Source: Jaenimonas drosophilae (taxonomy: Eukaryota; Euglenozoa; Kinetoplastea; Trypanosomatida; Trypanosomatidae). Taken from it: DNA of 64,000 nucleotides. The position numbers and the translations under genes were made by a program. The notes below the pieces were generated by a model. That model did not search any database. It saw nothing but the letters and a program-made list of their open reading frames with translations, and was not told where the DNA came from. The stretch covers positions 1-64,000 of the forward strand of contig JASAON010001580.1 in the NCBI GenBank assembly GCA_030849065.1, given 5' to 3'. Below, piece after piece: positions 19,801 through 27,505 of this stretch. Position 1 is the first letter of the stretch. Each line of letters starts with the position of its first letter.

Positions 19801-21221
19801 TCCTCAGCTGCTGTGGTGGGGAGAGTAAGCCAAGGAATTGGCGAAGGCCCCTCGACGCGATGGATGCCGAATCCGTTGCCATGGATGAGGAACGCGCCGA
19901 GTTGCAGCGCGCTGCCCAAGACACCTCCCGCGCCCCTGCCAGCTCACCAGTGCCCATCGTCTTTGTCTTCGTGGATGTGGAGCACTTCCACTCGCTGCTG
20001 GTGCGTGAGCCGGCGGCGATGGGGCGTGCCAACGACCACTACCGCCGCGTTGTACGCGAGGCCATTATTCATCATGACTGCTTCGAGGTGCGGGCGGTGG
20101 AGAGTATGTTCCTCATCACCTGCCCTTCGGCGTCGGCGGGTGTGGCCCTCGTGCGGGAGATGGTGGAGCGCACGGAGAAGCTATCCAAGTCTGACGCTCG
20201 GGCGCTCTCCACCGTCTACACCGCGCTTGGCTGCAGCCCCGGTGGTCCTGCTGGTCTTCGGCTGCGCCTTGGCATGCATCGCGGAGCCGCCAGCTTCTCC
20301 TCTGCGGGCGTCGTGCAGTGCTGCGGCCGCGCAGTGGATACGGCGGTGTGTGTGGCCTACAGCATCGTCTGCCCTGGCCAGTTGCTCCTCACCGACCCCG
20401 CTCGCTATGCCCTCATTAACGAAGGTGCGAAGGAGGTGGACGAGCTCATCGTCAGAGGCTCGCGTCAGCTCTCCCTCATGACGGAAGAGAAGATGGAGAT
20501 GTTCGAGCTGCACCTCTCCCCTTCTACGGCGGATGGTGGTGAGGGCTCCCTTGGACAGGAAGGGGCCATCCAGGCGGCGCGGGTGCTCGAGACGGGCACC
20601 GAGGCACTCCACCCAACCACCGCGGAGATCTGCCGGGAGCAACTCGTCGGCCACTTTGACGGCATCCCAGACGACCTGAAAATGGCGGATGTACGCTCGA
20701 TCAATCAACGCCTCGGTTTGGATGTGCTCCACATGGAGGACTACACCGATGACAACGCCTACACCGAAGCGCTACTCAGTGCCGTGGCCGATCGCATTGC
20801 GGCGATGGTGGAATCGCGCTGTGGCGTCGTTCAGCTGCAGAAGCAGCGTCAACACGCTGCGAGCCCTCACTTCGGCGCCGGAAGCCCCATGGGCTCCCTC
20901 CTCATCAGCAAGCCCAGTAGCCCGGCCCTTGTTTCCATGGGTCGGCCCACCTTGCGTGAAGCGGGCTCACCAACGGTGCGATTTGACGAGAGCGTCTTCC
21001 GTGTATCACCCACCGTTGGACCGAGCTGTGGCAGCCCCAAGTTTTCGTCATGGAGGATGCAGGACCATAGGCGGGTGAGCCAGGATGGGGGCACGCGCAC
21101 GCTGCGCCACTTTGCCTACAGTCGCGATAGCAGCCACACCGTGGATGAGTTGCTTCAACGTCGCGCAACAGGAAGTTTCACGCACCGGTCGTCGTCATCG
21201 AGCGGCGAGGAGGATAGCTAG
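16827..21221 (+). CDS. Receptor-type adenylate cyclase-like protein with degenerate cyclase domain
   Basis: Encodes 1464 residues with the architecture of kinetoplastid receptor cyclases. It has an N-terminal signal segment (about 28-45, LVMLLMSVLVLLAIPH), a ~900-residue extracellular region resembling periplasmic-binding-type receptors, one membrane span (about 959-982, LSLFLFIMLGVVALALIVF) and a cytoplasmic class III cyclase homology domain (about 1043-1225). The first metal aspartate is present (Asp1050 in FVDVEHF). However, the second metal position, normally GD in VKTIGDAF, reads ES (Glu1092, Ser1093). The NTAAR motif reads DTAVC, so the base-orienting Asn is Asp1171 and the transition-state Arg is Cys1175. 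It is therefore probably catalytically dead. A Ser-rich tail follows. The start could also be the ATG at 16836, because a candidate splice AG lies between the two ATGs. Confidence 0.75.
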   Translation: MAGMPIRSQNHPVGPSSWTALSSTLKLVMLLMSVLVLLAIPHTMAATTVYVGSSFTSNVDDVTNSMSYYVTGIIAPAALGSNSIISIAPSIISSGSAQGNGVWSAFSSQSGVVALFGPGGTQYMYSIYDNLDLFSYSFMTFAPMAQSVDDSGLTVFLNPLNQVYWTMPSEQAQSVGLLLLLMERSLFPINQLLYRTKSVGIGYTASLLYKHIMPSQVKLNSLDEPFWWKSTYESSVEAKPGVVYMFGMSEADATTHTWVENLLVDPNLIEQNTTIVFTFEMQYFMLTQFTDLASKNTATLPVANFISSAPVPGVDSTEYAAAQDFMSQAQGIIPAGSSSCLLNYMMAGWVNGWGLVQAIHKFSGSSISDKSYFFTALIGAQFSFVVSDLFVGSMSGQGSATAANQGALTNCQHGGNNVWFHSFVKKGATYDTAPIEGQMFQYGLGLCANLIAPNDMISEIVPYQQLIKVPQAVHAMAFSTSDNPMIESMCEQMTDVVSRVGNRNLYWHESTHAYSLHCLDTVELNASADFTAFAQSYIVDALYGVIPDSLVGTSITTSNFIVDFMPQTTQPHIHQANLIYLFPTLEQELYQLTSYLGNVATTNSVVCAVTRSSATISPAIIGLLTSTLRTFGISTVAENLLQVNGAIGSSIPKSCTHTFVLGIDADDAALLVDYLTATPQAIVLTAFDDLTKFYAEIQTAMAKAPTSLTNRLLFATNLPPWTGVATAPTPADASLSSIHDFLASVPATLHTPAALRAFITAKVYDLLTSWWGADAGSSQDALYGNVSLTVDGLVFGPFRATCVLPDGESSNQGACVGNYGAQDIAVWSYTRVVAPATTPVLATATTPTLIYLSSGVQALGDHARSRPSTIEDELSRSEVEIPLAVADAHAATNCVEPFAESSAEQKHQSAASPSSASSGASGPKKSLNYAARTRMAYAAQEDAHEDDASDDTDEVLDKLSLFLFIMLGVVALALIVFGILMCGAGRHLQYLFLSCCGGESKPRNWRRPLDAMDAESVAMDEERAELQRAAQDTSRAPASSPVPIVFVFVDVEHFHSLLVREPAAMGRANDHYRRVVREAIIHHDCFEVRAVESMFLITCPSASAGVALVREMVERTEKLSKSDARALSTVYTALGCSPGGPAGLRLRLGMHRGAASFSSAGVVQCCGRAVDTAVCVAYSIVCPGQLLLTDPARYALINEGAKEVDELIVRGSRQLSLMTEEKMEMFELHLSPSTADGGEGSLGQEGAIQAARVLETGTEALHPTTAEICREQLVGHFDGIPDDLKMADVRSINQRLGLDVLHMEDYTDDNAYTEALLSAVADRIAAMVESRCGVVQLQKQRQHAASPHFGAGSPMGSLLISKPSSPALVSMGRPTLREAGSPTVRFDESVFRVSPTVGPSCGSPKFSSWRMQDHRRVSQDGGTRTLRHFAYSRDSSHTVDELLQRRATGSFTHRSSSSSGEEDS

Positions 21222-22806
21222 ATAACCACCTTCTTTGTGCCTGACACTACTTTCTTTCTGGCGTGCATGTATTTCTGTTGTTGGATTGTTTTTCACGTTG
21301 TTCTTTTTCGTGCGTGCGGCCCACAACGGTGCTCTCCGACTTCTTTCTGCTTTGTTTTTCCCATCTTCTTTGCAGCCATGACTCCACCGCGGAGGATATG
21401 CGTTTCTGGCTTCTCACCCCTCAGTAGTTTTGCTGTTTTTTGTGTGCCTACCTCTCCCACCAAACCAATGCTGAGTACGTCCACCCACACCATGTAGATT
21501 CCAAGTAGGTGTGCGGGTGGTGAAGACGGGAACAAGTTCGTTGGTGACACACACACATTGGCGGTTATCCGCCTCACTTCCATGGCTTGCTTCTTTCTCT
21601 TGACTTTCCTCCCCTCGCTGCTACTCAGCCCTTCGGGCACTTTCTTGTGTACGCCGCCTTGGTACTCCGTTGGGGTGCGTCTTATTTTTTTGATTGCCGC
21701 ACTCATCCACCATCCGCGGCCCTAATGCCCGTGATTCTTCCTCCCCCGTTTCTTTCTCTTGTCGTCATGCCTCGCAGCTCCACTGCATCGCTGTGGCTTC
21801 ATCACTGCTTTGTTTGCTTTTTGTGATGTGTGCTCCTTCACTTCATGGTGCATTCAAGTGCCGTCTGTTTTTCGCCAGATAGGATGGGAGAGTGGGTTCT
21901 CCTTACCCCTCAAATCAAACATCCCCCCAGCCCATCGTATTCCTGGCCACTTTCGTTCATGGTGGCGGATGCCCGCCGTGCGTTCTTTCTTTTGTTTTTT
22001 TCTCGTGGTGCGTTGTGGTGGTTGTTTCTTCACATCCTCTTGAGTGCTATAATACGGAATGAGAGGTGGGCATTGCTCGCTACCTCTTCCTCTCAACTGA
22101 AGAGACTATCAACACACGCCCAAACTGACGCGTTCTAAGAAGCAAGCAGATTCATCTGCTCCTCTTTTCTTAGCTTCCATGGTTGGGCTTCGATTTTGTT
22201 CTTTATCCATGTAGTGAGGTGTGGATTCAGTCCAGATGAGTGAAACGTAACGGATGATGGAAGCGCGCTGCACGTGGTGGGCCAATTCATTCATCCTCAC
22301 TCCCAAGTTTGATTTGTGTTGTGCTGTCTGCAGTCTCTTCCTCTCATCACCAAGAAAGCGAGTATGCTGGACTAGCTGGTATCATAAGCAGTGCGACAAC
22401 AGGAGAGAACCACGGCTACACTGCGAGAGTTGTGGTGAGCATGGCCTCCTTCTCCTCGGACTTTTTATTATACAATACCCATTCTTCTTCTTTTTTTGTT
22501 TTGTCGGGCATTGCTCTTACGCGCTCACCCCCCACCACCACCACATGTATAGCGATGTCAACTGTGCGCGTGAGTAGCAGAGCTTGGCAAGGAGATCCCT
22601 CTCATTCGCAGGATTCATCGATCTGTGGATCGCTTCCGCTGTTTTCATTGCTAGTTATTGTTATACATGCATGTATACCCTCCTTTCTCCATTGTACTTG
22701 ACATATATCCACGGTATGGAAGCACAAACGCACACTCACACGTACTGACGTGACCACATTTTCTAGCGGAAATGCACGTGAATTATAACAACGCCCTCTC
22801 ACTCTG
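21222..22806. other. Long intergenic region (about 1.6 kb) with no supported gene
   Basis: T-rich on the + strand, with many short frames on both strands that are reflections of pyrimidine-rich sequence. None has a domain, codon bias or a fitting splice signal. It separates the C/G-biased genes to the left from the AT-richer segment to the right and may contain the end of one polycistronic unit and the start of another. Confidence 0.55.
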
Positions 22807-22848
22807 TCTTTTCTTCTGTGTTCTGCGTACGCCTTGACGTACGCTTAG
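22807..22848 (+). promoter_or_regulatory. Putative trans-splice acceptor with embedded hairpin
   Basis: A pyrimidine tract (22807-22823) is followed by a perfect 7-bp inverted repeat, gcgtacg (22825-22831) and cgtacgc (22838-22844), with a 6-base loop. The first AG comes next at 22847-22848, 14 bases before the ATG at 22862. The hairpin sits exactly between tract and AG. Confidence 0.5.
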
Positions 22849-22861
22849 AAATCCAGCATCA

Positions 22862-23596
22862 ATGAATCGGAAGCTGCGTCAGTTTGGTATATCCGCTTGC
22901 CAACTTGGTCTATTACCGCCGAGTAGAGCAGTGGATGGAGCAAGCCATATTGTCGCTCTTCATCACATAGCCGAGAATACTCCAGTACTTATCATCCCTG
23001 ATGCCGCAGTACTCACATGTAGCGACATCCATGATTGGGATCGAGATGGACTGATGCAGCATTGCGATATCGCAATGCAGAAGATCAGCGATGAGACAAA
23101 GAATCTTGAGGTGCACCTGCTGGCGTACTACCTTGCCATGCGTGCATGCCAGAATTCTGACTGCTGGCTGTCCGAACGCGTGCGGGAATTTCCGCCGTCA
23201 CAGCAAGACGATACTAGCCGTCAGCTGTTCGACACCTTGGCGAACATCTCAGCCCGGCCACCATGGGCACTGTACAAATCATCGGTGAGCTATGTTCAAG
23301 CTTGTTCGTTCGTCGTCGGAGGAAAAGTAGCTGTGGCTCCTGCCCTCGATCTCTTGATGCACCAGACCCACTTATCCACATCAGCATCGTCGCCGGGTGG
23401 AAACCTCCGCCTCTCTTTCCAGTCGAGTAAAGATTTGGAATCGGAACCAAACGGCGCGGCCGCGGCGGCACCGCTTCTCCGGCGGCAGCGGCGCAAGCGA
23501 TTTCAGGCGGGCATCTTCCTCATCAAAACGACTCGCCCAGTTGAGAAGCCTGAAAATTTACTGCTCGAGAAACTCGATTCTAACTATATTATGTGA
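22862..23596 (+). CDS. Possible truncated SET-domain (SETD3/RLSMT-like) protein
   Basis: Encodes 244 residues and is not firmly recognised. The order of segments recalls lysine methyltransferases of the SETD3/Rubisco-LSMT group. An N-terminal IAENTPVLIIPDAAVLT resembles the 'I..G..ll.iP' segment. A helical EVHLLAYYLAMRA..SDCWLSERVREFP follows, then SVSYVQACSFVV, then APALDLLMHQ, which resembles the 'vP.lDllNH' motif with Met replacing Asn. The conserved downstream GE.v...YG and N..LL..YGF region is not seen. Instead the frame ends soon after an Arg-rich insertion, 24 bases before a tRNA gene. It may be a truncated or decaying copy. Codon use is less GC-biased than in the genes to the left. 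Confidence 0.5.
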   Translation: MNRKLRQFGISACQLGLLPPSRAVDGASHIVALHHIAENTPVLIIPDAAVLTCSDIHDWDRDGLMQHCDIAMQKISDETKNLEVHLLAYYLAMRACQNSDCWLSERVREFPPSQQDDTSRQLFDTLANISARPPWALYKSSVSYVQACSFVVGGKVAVAPALDLLMHQTHLSTSASSPGGNLRLSFQSSKDLESEPNGAAAAAPLLRRQRRKRFQAGIFLIKTTRPVEKPENLLLEKLDSNYIM

Positions 23597-23620
23597 CTGA
23601 AATAATCACCGTGATCTCGT

Positions 23621-23693
23621 GCGATGGTCGTCTAGTGGTTAGGACATTCGCCTCACACGCGAGAGATCGCGGGTTCAATCCCCGCCCGTCGTA
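23621..23693 (+). tRNA. tRNA-Val (anticodon CAC), copy 1
   Basis: A 73-base cloverleaf. The acceptor stem is gcgatgg/ccgtcgt (with G-T wobbles at 1-72 and 5-68) and the discriminator is A. The D arm is gtc/gac. The anticodon stem is ttcgc/gcgag with loop ctcacac, giving U33 and anticodon CAC (reads GTG, valine). The T arm is gcggg/cccgc with loop ttcaatc. Internal Pol III promoter boxes are visible: A box around tctagtggtta and B box gggttcaatcc. No intron and no encoded CCA. The gene lies inside the + strand gene series, 24 bases after the preceding frame's stop. Confidence 0.93.
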
Positions 23694-23699
23694 TTTTTT
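23694..23699 (+). terminator. Pol III T-run terminator of tRNA-Val copy 1
   Basis: Six consecutive T immediately after the discriminator base, a standard RNA polymerase III stop. Confidence 0.8.
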
Positions 23700-23910
23700 C
23701 CCCATGAGCCCCCGACTCCTTCGGAGTTTGACACGCTTTCCGAGAATGGAAATCCCCACACACCAAAGAAACCACAGCAGCCCGCCCGGCTCTTCCACTG
23801 TAATAAATATTTTGGATCGAACATTTTCCGCGCTGCCGGCTTCCCAATGGAGAAACCCTAGTTTGTCAGTGTTGACTATTAACTATGCCACAATTCGATT
23901 GATCGAACGT

Positions 23911-23983
23911 GCGATGGTCGTCTAGTGGTTAGGACATTCGCCTCACACGCGAGAGATCGCGGGTTCAATCCCCGCCCGTCGTA
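23911..23983 (+). tRNA. tRNA-Val (anticodon CAC), copy 2
   Basis: Identical over all 73 bases to the copy at 23621-23693, including anticodon CAC and both internal promoter boxes. The 217-base spacer and the sequences outside the tRNA bodies differ apart from a few adjoining bases, so only the tRNA unit is recognisably duplicated or kept identical by gene conversion. Confidence 0.93.
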
Positions 23984-23984
23984 G

Positions 23985-23989
23985 TTTTT
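23985..23989 (+). terminator. Pol III T-run terminator of tRNA-Val copy 2
   Basis: Five consecutive T, one base after the tRNA 3' end. Confidence 0.75.
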
Positions 23990-24093
23990 CGAAAATCCCC
24001 CCTCCCCTCCCCAGCGAATAGCTGGTTTGGGGCCCGCCAACCGAACGGAAACCCGACCACCTCCTGGAATACTTCAACTCCTATCTCACCCGC

Positions 24094-24108
24094 CCTTTTT
24101 TTTCACAG
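24094..24108 (+). promoter_or_regulatory. Putative trans-splice acceptor of the first GT60-like gene
   Basis: The tract cccttttttttcac leads to AG at 24107-24108, 23 bases before the ATG at 24132. This shows that Pol II-type trans-splicing signals resume directly after the tRNA pair. Confidence 0.6.
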
Positions 24109-24131
24109 CAACAACCTACCTATAGCAATCA

Positions 24132-26111
24132 ATGCAAACAAGGAAACTCTTCAAACGAAGAGTTTGCGTTGCATTTGGAATAGGTACAATCGTTCTCATA
24201 CTTCTTTGCCTCTTTACACCAGTATTTCGAATCGATGGAACGGAAATTTGGAGCGAAGACGTTCTCGTAGATGGAAGCTTTCTAACCGTTGATGAAGTGC
24301 TCCACGGAATGCTCCGATTTGCTGTCGATAACAATATGCGTGTTCCCCCGCCGACAAAGAGACCGACAAATCCCCCACCAATTTCCACACGCATTATTGA
24401 TGCCAATACTCCGGAATCCTTCTTTGACACCTATTATTCATCGCAGCCCAGCGAGATTGCAACTAGAAACGTGGATGTGGAGAAGGAGCTATTCTCCGAT
24501 TCATTTGCAGTGAATACTCAAAGATCCGACCACTTTCTTGACCCTTCTCATACCATTCGCCGGGGATATGGTTTGGAGGGAAGCATCTTCGTAGCGCTTT
24601 CAACAGCTGACATTCTTCCTCGATTCTTTCAATCTCCTATCCAAGCCCTGTCTTCTCGATGGACAGGGAGCGATGGCTCGAGAGCAATGCACGTCACAGA
24701 TGCAATATGCTCCTCCACTGTCAGAAGCATATTTAAGAATGCCAAGTGGCCCCAAGGTGTGTTCGTTGGTATGCTTGAGTTTGTTTTTGGAGTATCTGGG
24801 AAAGATGGAGGCAAGATTGATAAGATTGTTTCGTGCGCACCGAATGATTTTTACAATAGCACCGATAACGAGCGTCTAGGTTTCAGTATTATGGATAATA
24901 TTAGAACCAGAGCGGTTCGTATCCCAGTCGGAAAAGAATGGCCACTCCAATTTGGAACCCGAACGGTGCAAAACTATTCTACTACTATCGCTCATTACGT
25001 CTCTGTTTTGCAGCTGTATCGAGGTGAAACGTATGTGATGTTTGTGAGGTCCGGGGTGTTTCTTGCAAGAAACTGGGATTGGATATTTCGTGTACTTCAT
25101 ATCAAACTGGCAGAAAGTGGGCCCACTTTAATCAGCACAAAGGCCCATGATGCGACTGAGCTTATACGCAATGTTTTGCACAAGGAACATGAGAAATACG
25201 CGGTTGCGCAATCAGGTAAAGTGCACATACCCTGTACCAACAATTCATCTGAAGGCGGCTGCATGAAAACTGCTTCCAAGAATAATCGTGACCGTAGCAT
25301 TGCGGATGCAATAGGTGTAGCTTTCTCCGAAGGAAGTGAGGCATACTTTGGAGCGGAGACACAATTGGATGTTGTCAAAAACGACTGTGGACACTGTGAG
25401 GAGGTACAGTGCCCCACTCTTTGCTGGCTGAGAAACAAGCGTGATGAAGTTAGACAGAAACTCCTCGATACTATGTACCAGATTAGGAGCGTGACACTTC
25501 TGGAAGTAAAGCCTTTGGATGGGCCCAATGGAATCTCAACGCCGCCGTATGCTCTGTATCCACGTGTTGTTTCAGCTCAAACCGACATTCTACAAGACAA
25601 GTCTTTTCTTCTTCCTGGTTGGGAGGGTTTTTCATTTATGGCGGCGGATGCTGACGGCGCGAATGCCAAGAAAAATAAAGCATATTTGCAGAGGGCAGTT
25701 TCTTGTGATCTGATATTTGGTCCTTCAGAGGCATTTGTTGAAGTTCTAAAAGACGATAGGTTACGATCTTCAGGAAAGGGAACGCGGATGGAATTGGACC
25801 CATATATTACCCATCTATCAGTTGATGAAATGGACTCGTATTTAACTGCTCATCTGTGGACAAACGGCTGGAATGTCTTCACACCGTTACAGCCAACCGC
25901 GTTTCACATACAGTCATTTTCGAAATCTGTCAGCGATGCCCATAGTCCGTCAAGCAGTGAGCTGTTTTTCCGTGATATTTCACTCCGTCGGCTTGGATGC
26001 GTGTATAGCAACTGTACCTGCCAGCGGGGCAGTCCTCTTCCGAATAATACTTGTAGCAGTGAAGTATATGGTCTCGGAATTCAGCGGCGTCTTTCAGACA
26101 TTGTGATGTAG
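24132..26111 (+). CDS. Degenerate GT60-like glycosyltransferase paralogue
   Basis: Encodes 659 residues with a type II membrane anchor at about residues 12-31 (FGIGTIVLILLCLFTP). It runs parallel to the GT60-type protein encoded at 27506-30193. VFVGMLEFVFG corresponds to VFVGVAKQ; ETYVMFVRSGVFLARNWDW to ETMAMVLDSHNRFVPHWDS; and ELDPYITHLSVDEMDSYL with LWTNGWNVFTP and FHI to the FDPHLPYLFDGEEV, LWTHGYNMYSP and YHF segments. The metal-binding DSH of the partner is VRS here (Val305-Arg306-Ser307), so ordinary GT60 catalysis is unlikely. It may be a pseudoenzyme partner, or a transferase using another mechanism. Several Cys pairs near residues 415-435 (CGHCEEVQCPTLC) suggest disulfides in a lumenal domain. 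Codon use is AT-richer than in genes before 21 kb. Confidence 0.65.
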   Translation: MQTRKLFKRRVCVAFGIGTIVLILLCLFTPVFRIDGTEIWSEDVLVDGSFLTVDEVLHGMLRFAVDNNMRVPPPTKRPTNPPPISTRIIDANTPESFFDTYYSSQPSEIATRNVDVEKELFSDSFAVNTQRSDHFLDPSHTIRRGYGLEGSIFVALSTADILPRFFQSPIQALSSRWTGSDGSRAMHVTDAICSSTVRSIFKNAKWPQGVFVGMLEFVFGVSGKDGGKIDKIVSCAPNDFYNSTDNERLGFSIMDNIRTRAVRIPVGKEWPLQFGTRTVQNYSTTIAHYVSVLQLYRGETYVMFVRSGVFLARNWDWIFRVLHIKLAESGPTLISTKAHDATELIRNVLHKEHEKYAVAQSGKVHIPCTNNSSEGGCMKTASKNNRDRSIADAIGVAFSEGSEAYFGAETQLDVVKNDCGHCEEVQCPTLCWLRNKRDEVRQKLLDTMYQIRSVTLLEVKPLDGPNGISTPPYALYPRVVSAQTDILQDKSFLLPGWEGFSFMAADADGANAKKNKAYLQRAVSCDLIFGPSEAFVEVLKDDRLRSSGKGTRMELDPYITHLSVDEMDSYLTAHLWTNGWNVFTPLQPTAFHIQSFSKSVSDAHSPSSSELFFRDISLRRLGCVYSNCTCQRGSPLPNNTCSSEVYGLGIQRRLSDIVM

Positions 26112-26259
26112 CAGTTCCGTTACTGAATGCGAAAATAGACTTACGGTTTTCTGTGTGTTAGAGCTGAATCTCCCTGTTCTGGCATATTATCAACATTTTT
26201 GCCCCCGGTCACCCTTATCATTGTATGTAAAGTTACCCTAGGTGTAGGAGTTGAGAAAG

Positions 26260-27375
26260 ATGGGATACACTGCTTTTCAGATTGGCATTTTTGTGCTGCT
26301 AAGTCTTCAGAATTCAAGTCAAATGATTCTGTCAAGCTATACGCAGCAACGAGAGGGACACGTTAAGTTCATCCCAGAACACTACCTACTGTTTGTGGAA
26401 GGCGTGAAGCTTTTGGGATCATTGTTTTGGTGTGCATTTAATGTGCGTAATGAGCGTAGGCAGCTGCTTGGAAGCAAAGCTCCACTCTTAGCAACGGTTG
26501 TGCACGTCAAAGGAAAATCGAAGAGGTCTTTTTGGAGTGACTACTTTGAAGCGCTCGGCTGCAATTCCAAATTATCCACAATAAAAGAAGTATTCTTAAT
26601 GGCTGTTCCGTCCGTAATTTACGCAGCTCAAAATTTTCTGATCCTCTGCGCGCTCCGGTGCATTGACCCTGTATTGTTTCAACTGACATATCAAATACGA
26701 CTTCTGTTTACAGCTGTCGTAATGAGTTTAGTCCTTGGGACACTCTTTTCGCGACGGAAAAAGGTGGCATTGGTGGTACTGCTCGCAGGAGTTTATGCAT
26801 CTCAGTATGGATCCACAAACACTGCACAAAAGGTTTTATCCACCATAACGCCAATAGAAGCTCGCCCATTGGAGGAACATTCTTTAGCCGCCACTCCAGC
26901 ACGAACAGCAGCAGGAACGAGTGATGCAGTATTGGGCGTTCTTGCTGCTCTTGGTGCATGCAGTCTGTCCGCGATATCAAGTGTGTATATGGAGTTCGTC
27001 TTCAAGAAGAGAACAACTTTCACTTTGTCAGCAAGAAACGTCCATCTCGCTAGCTTTTCAGTAGCCAACTTTGTGTTACTGGCACTTTTTGAGTGGTCAG
27101 CATCATCACTGACTATTGGGAAGTACGTTGAGCTCTTCACAGTTGGCTTCGATACATTAGTGTGGCTACTGGTGCTAATCCAGGCGCTTGGTGGGATCCT
27201 CGTAGCATTAATAATGTGCTACTTGGATAACATCATGAAATCATTCTCAATTGCGGCCTCCCTTATTATCAGTGGAGTTGCCTCAATTGCTCTTTTTAAT
27301 TTAGCACCAAGTGCGCCCCTTGGTATCGGAGCACTTCTTGTGGTGTACTCGACATATATGTATAACACAGGATAA
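26260..27375 (+). CDS. Nucleotide-sugar transporter (SLC35A-like)
   Basis: Encodes 371 residues with about ten hydrophobic segments, the usual size for Golgi nucleotide-sugar/UMP (or CMP) antiporters of the SLC35A family. Family-like signatures are VIYAAQNFLILCALRCID and LFQLTYQIRLLFTAVVMS, which correspond to the 'YA.QNNL...al..ld....fQ..YQ.Kil.TA..s' region, then the helix VVLLAGVYASQYG. Near the C-terminus, GGILVALIMCYLDNIMKSF corresponds to 'GGl.va.v.ky.dni.K.F'. The specific sugar (UDP-GlcNAc, UDP-Gal or CMP-sialic acid type) cannot be assigned. Its position between two GlcNAc-transferase-like genes suggests it supplies their donor in the Golgi lumen. The start is the ATG at 26260; the in-frame TTG three codons earlier is discarded. 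Confidence 0.88.
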   Translation: MGYTAFQIGIFVLLSLQNSSQMILSSYTQQREGHVKFIPEHYLLFVEGVKLLGSLFWCAFNVRNERRQLLGSKAPLLATVVHVKGKSKRSFWSDYFEALGCNSKLSTIKEVFLMAVPSVIYAAQNFLILCALRCIDPVLFQLTYQIRLLFTAVVMSLVLGTLFSRRKKVALVVLLAGVYASQYGSTNTAQKVLSTITPIEARPLEEHSLAATPARTAAGTSDAVLGVLAALGACSLSAISSVYMEFVFKKRTTFTLSARNVHLASFSVANFVLLALFEWSASSLTIGKYVELFTVGFDTLVWLLVLIQALGGILVALIMCYLDNIMKSFSIAASLIISGVASIALFNLAPSAPLGIGALLVVYSTYMYNTG

Positions 27376-27505
27376 AATCATCGCACCTAACAAATAAGCT
27401 ATTACGAAGGGGTATCCGAAGAATGACTGACTGAAATCATTGGTGTGGCTTTCTCGTTTATTTCTACTGCAGCGCCACAAGCATTTCGTTGGTGCTGTGT
27501 TTAGC

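Noticed and set aside
21293..21706. 137-codon minus-strand frame in the 21.2-22.9 kb gap
   Set aside because: Its Lys-rich composition is the reverse complement of T/C-rich sequence; no start context, splice signal or domain supports it.
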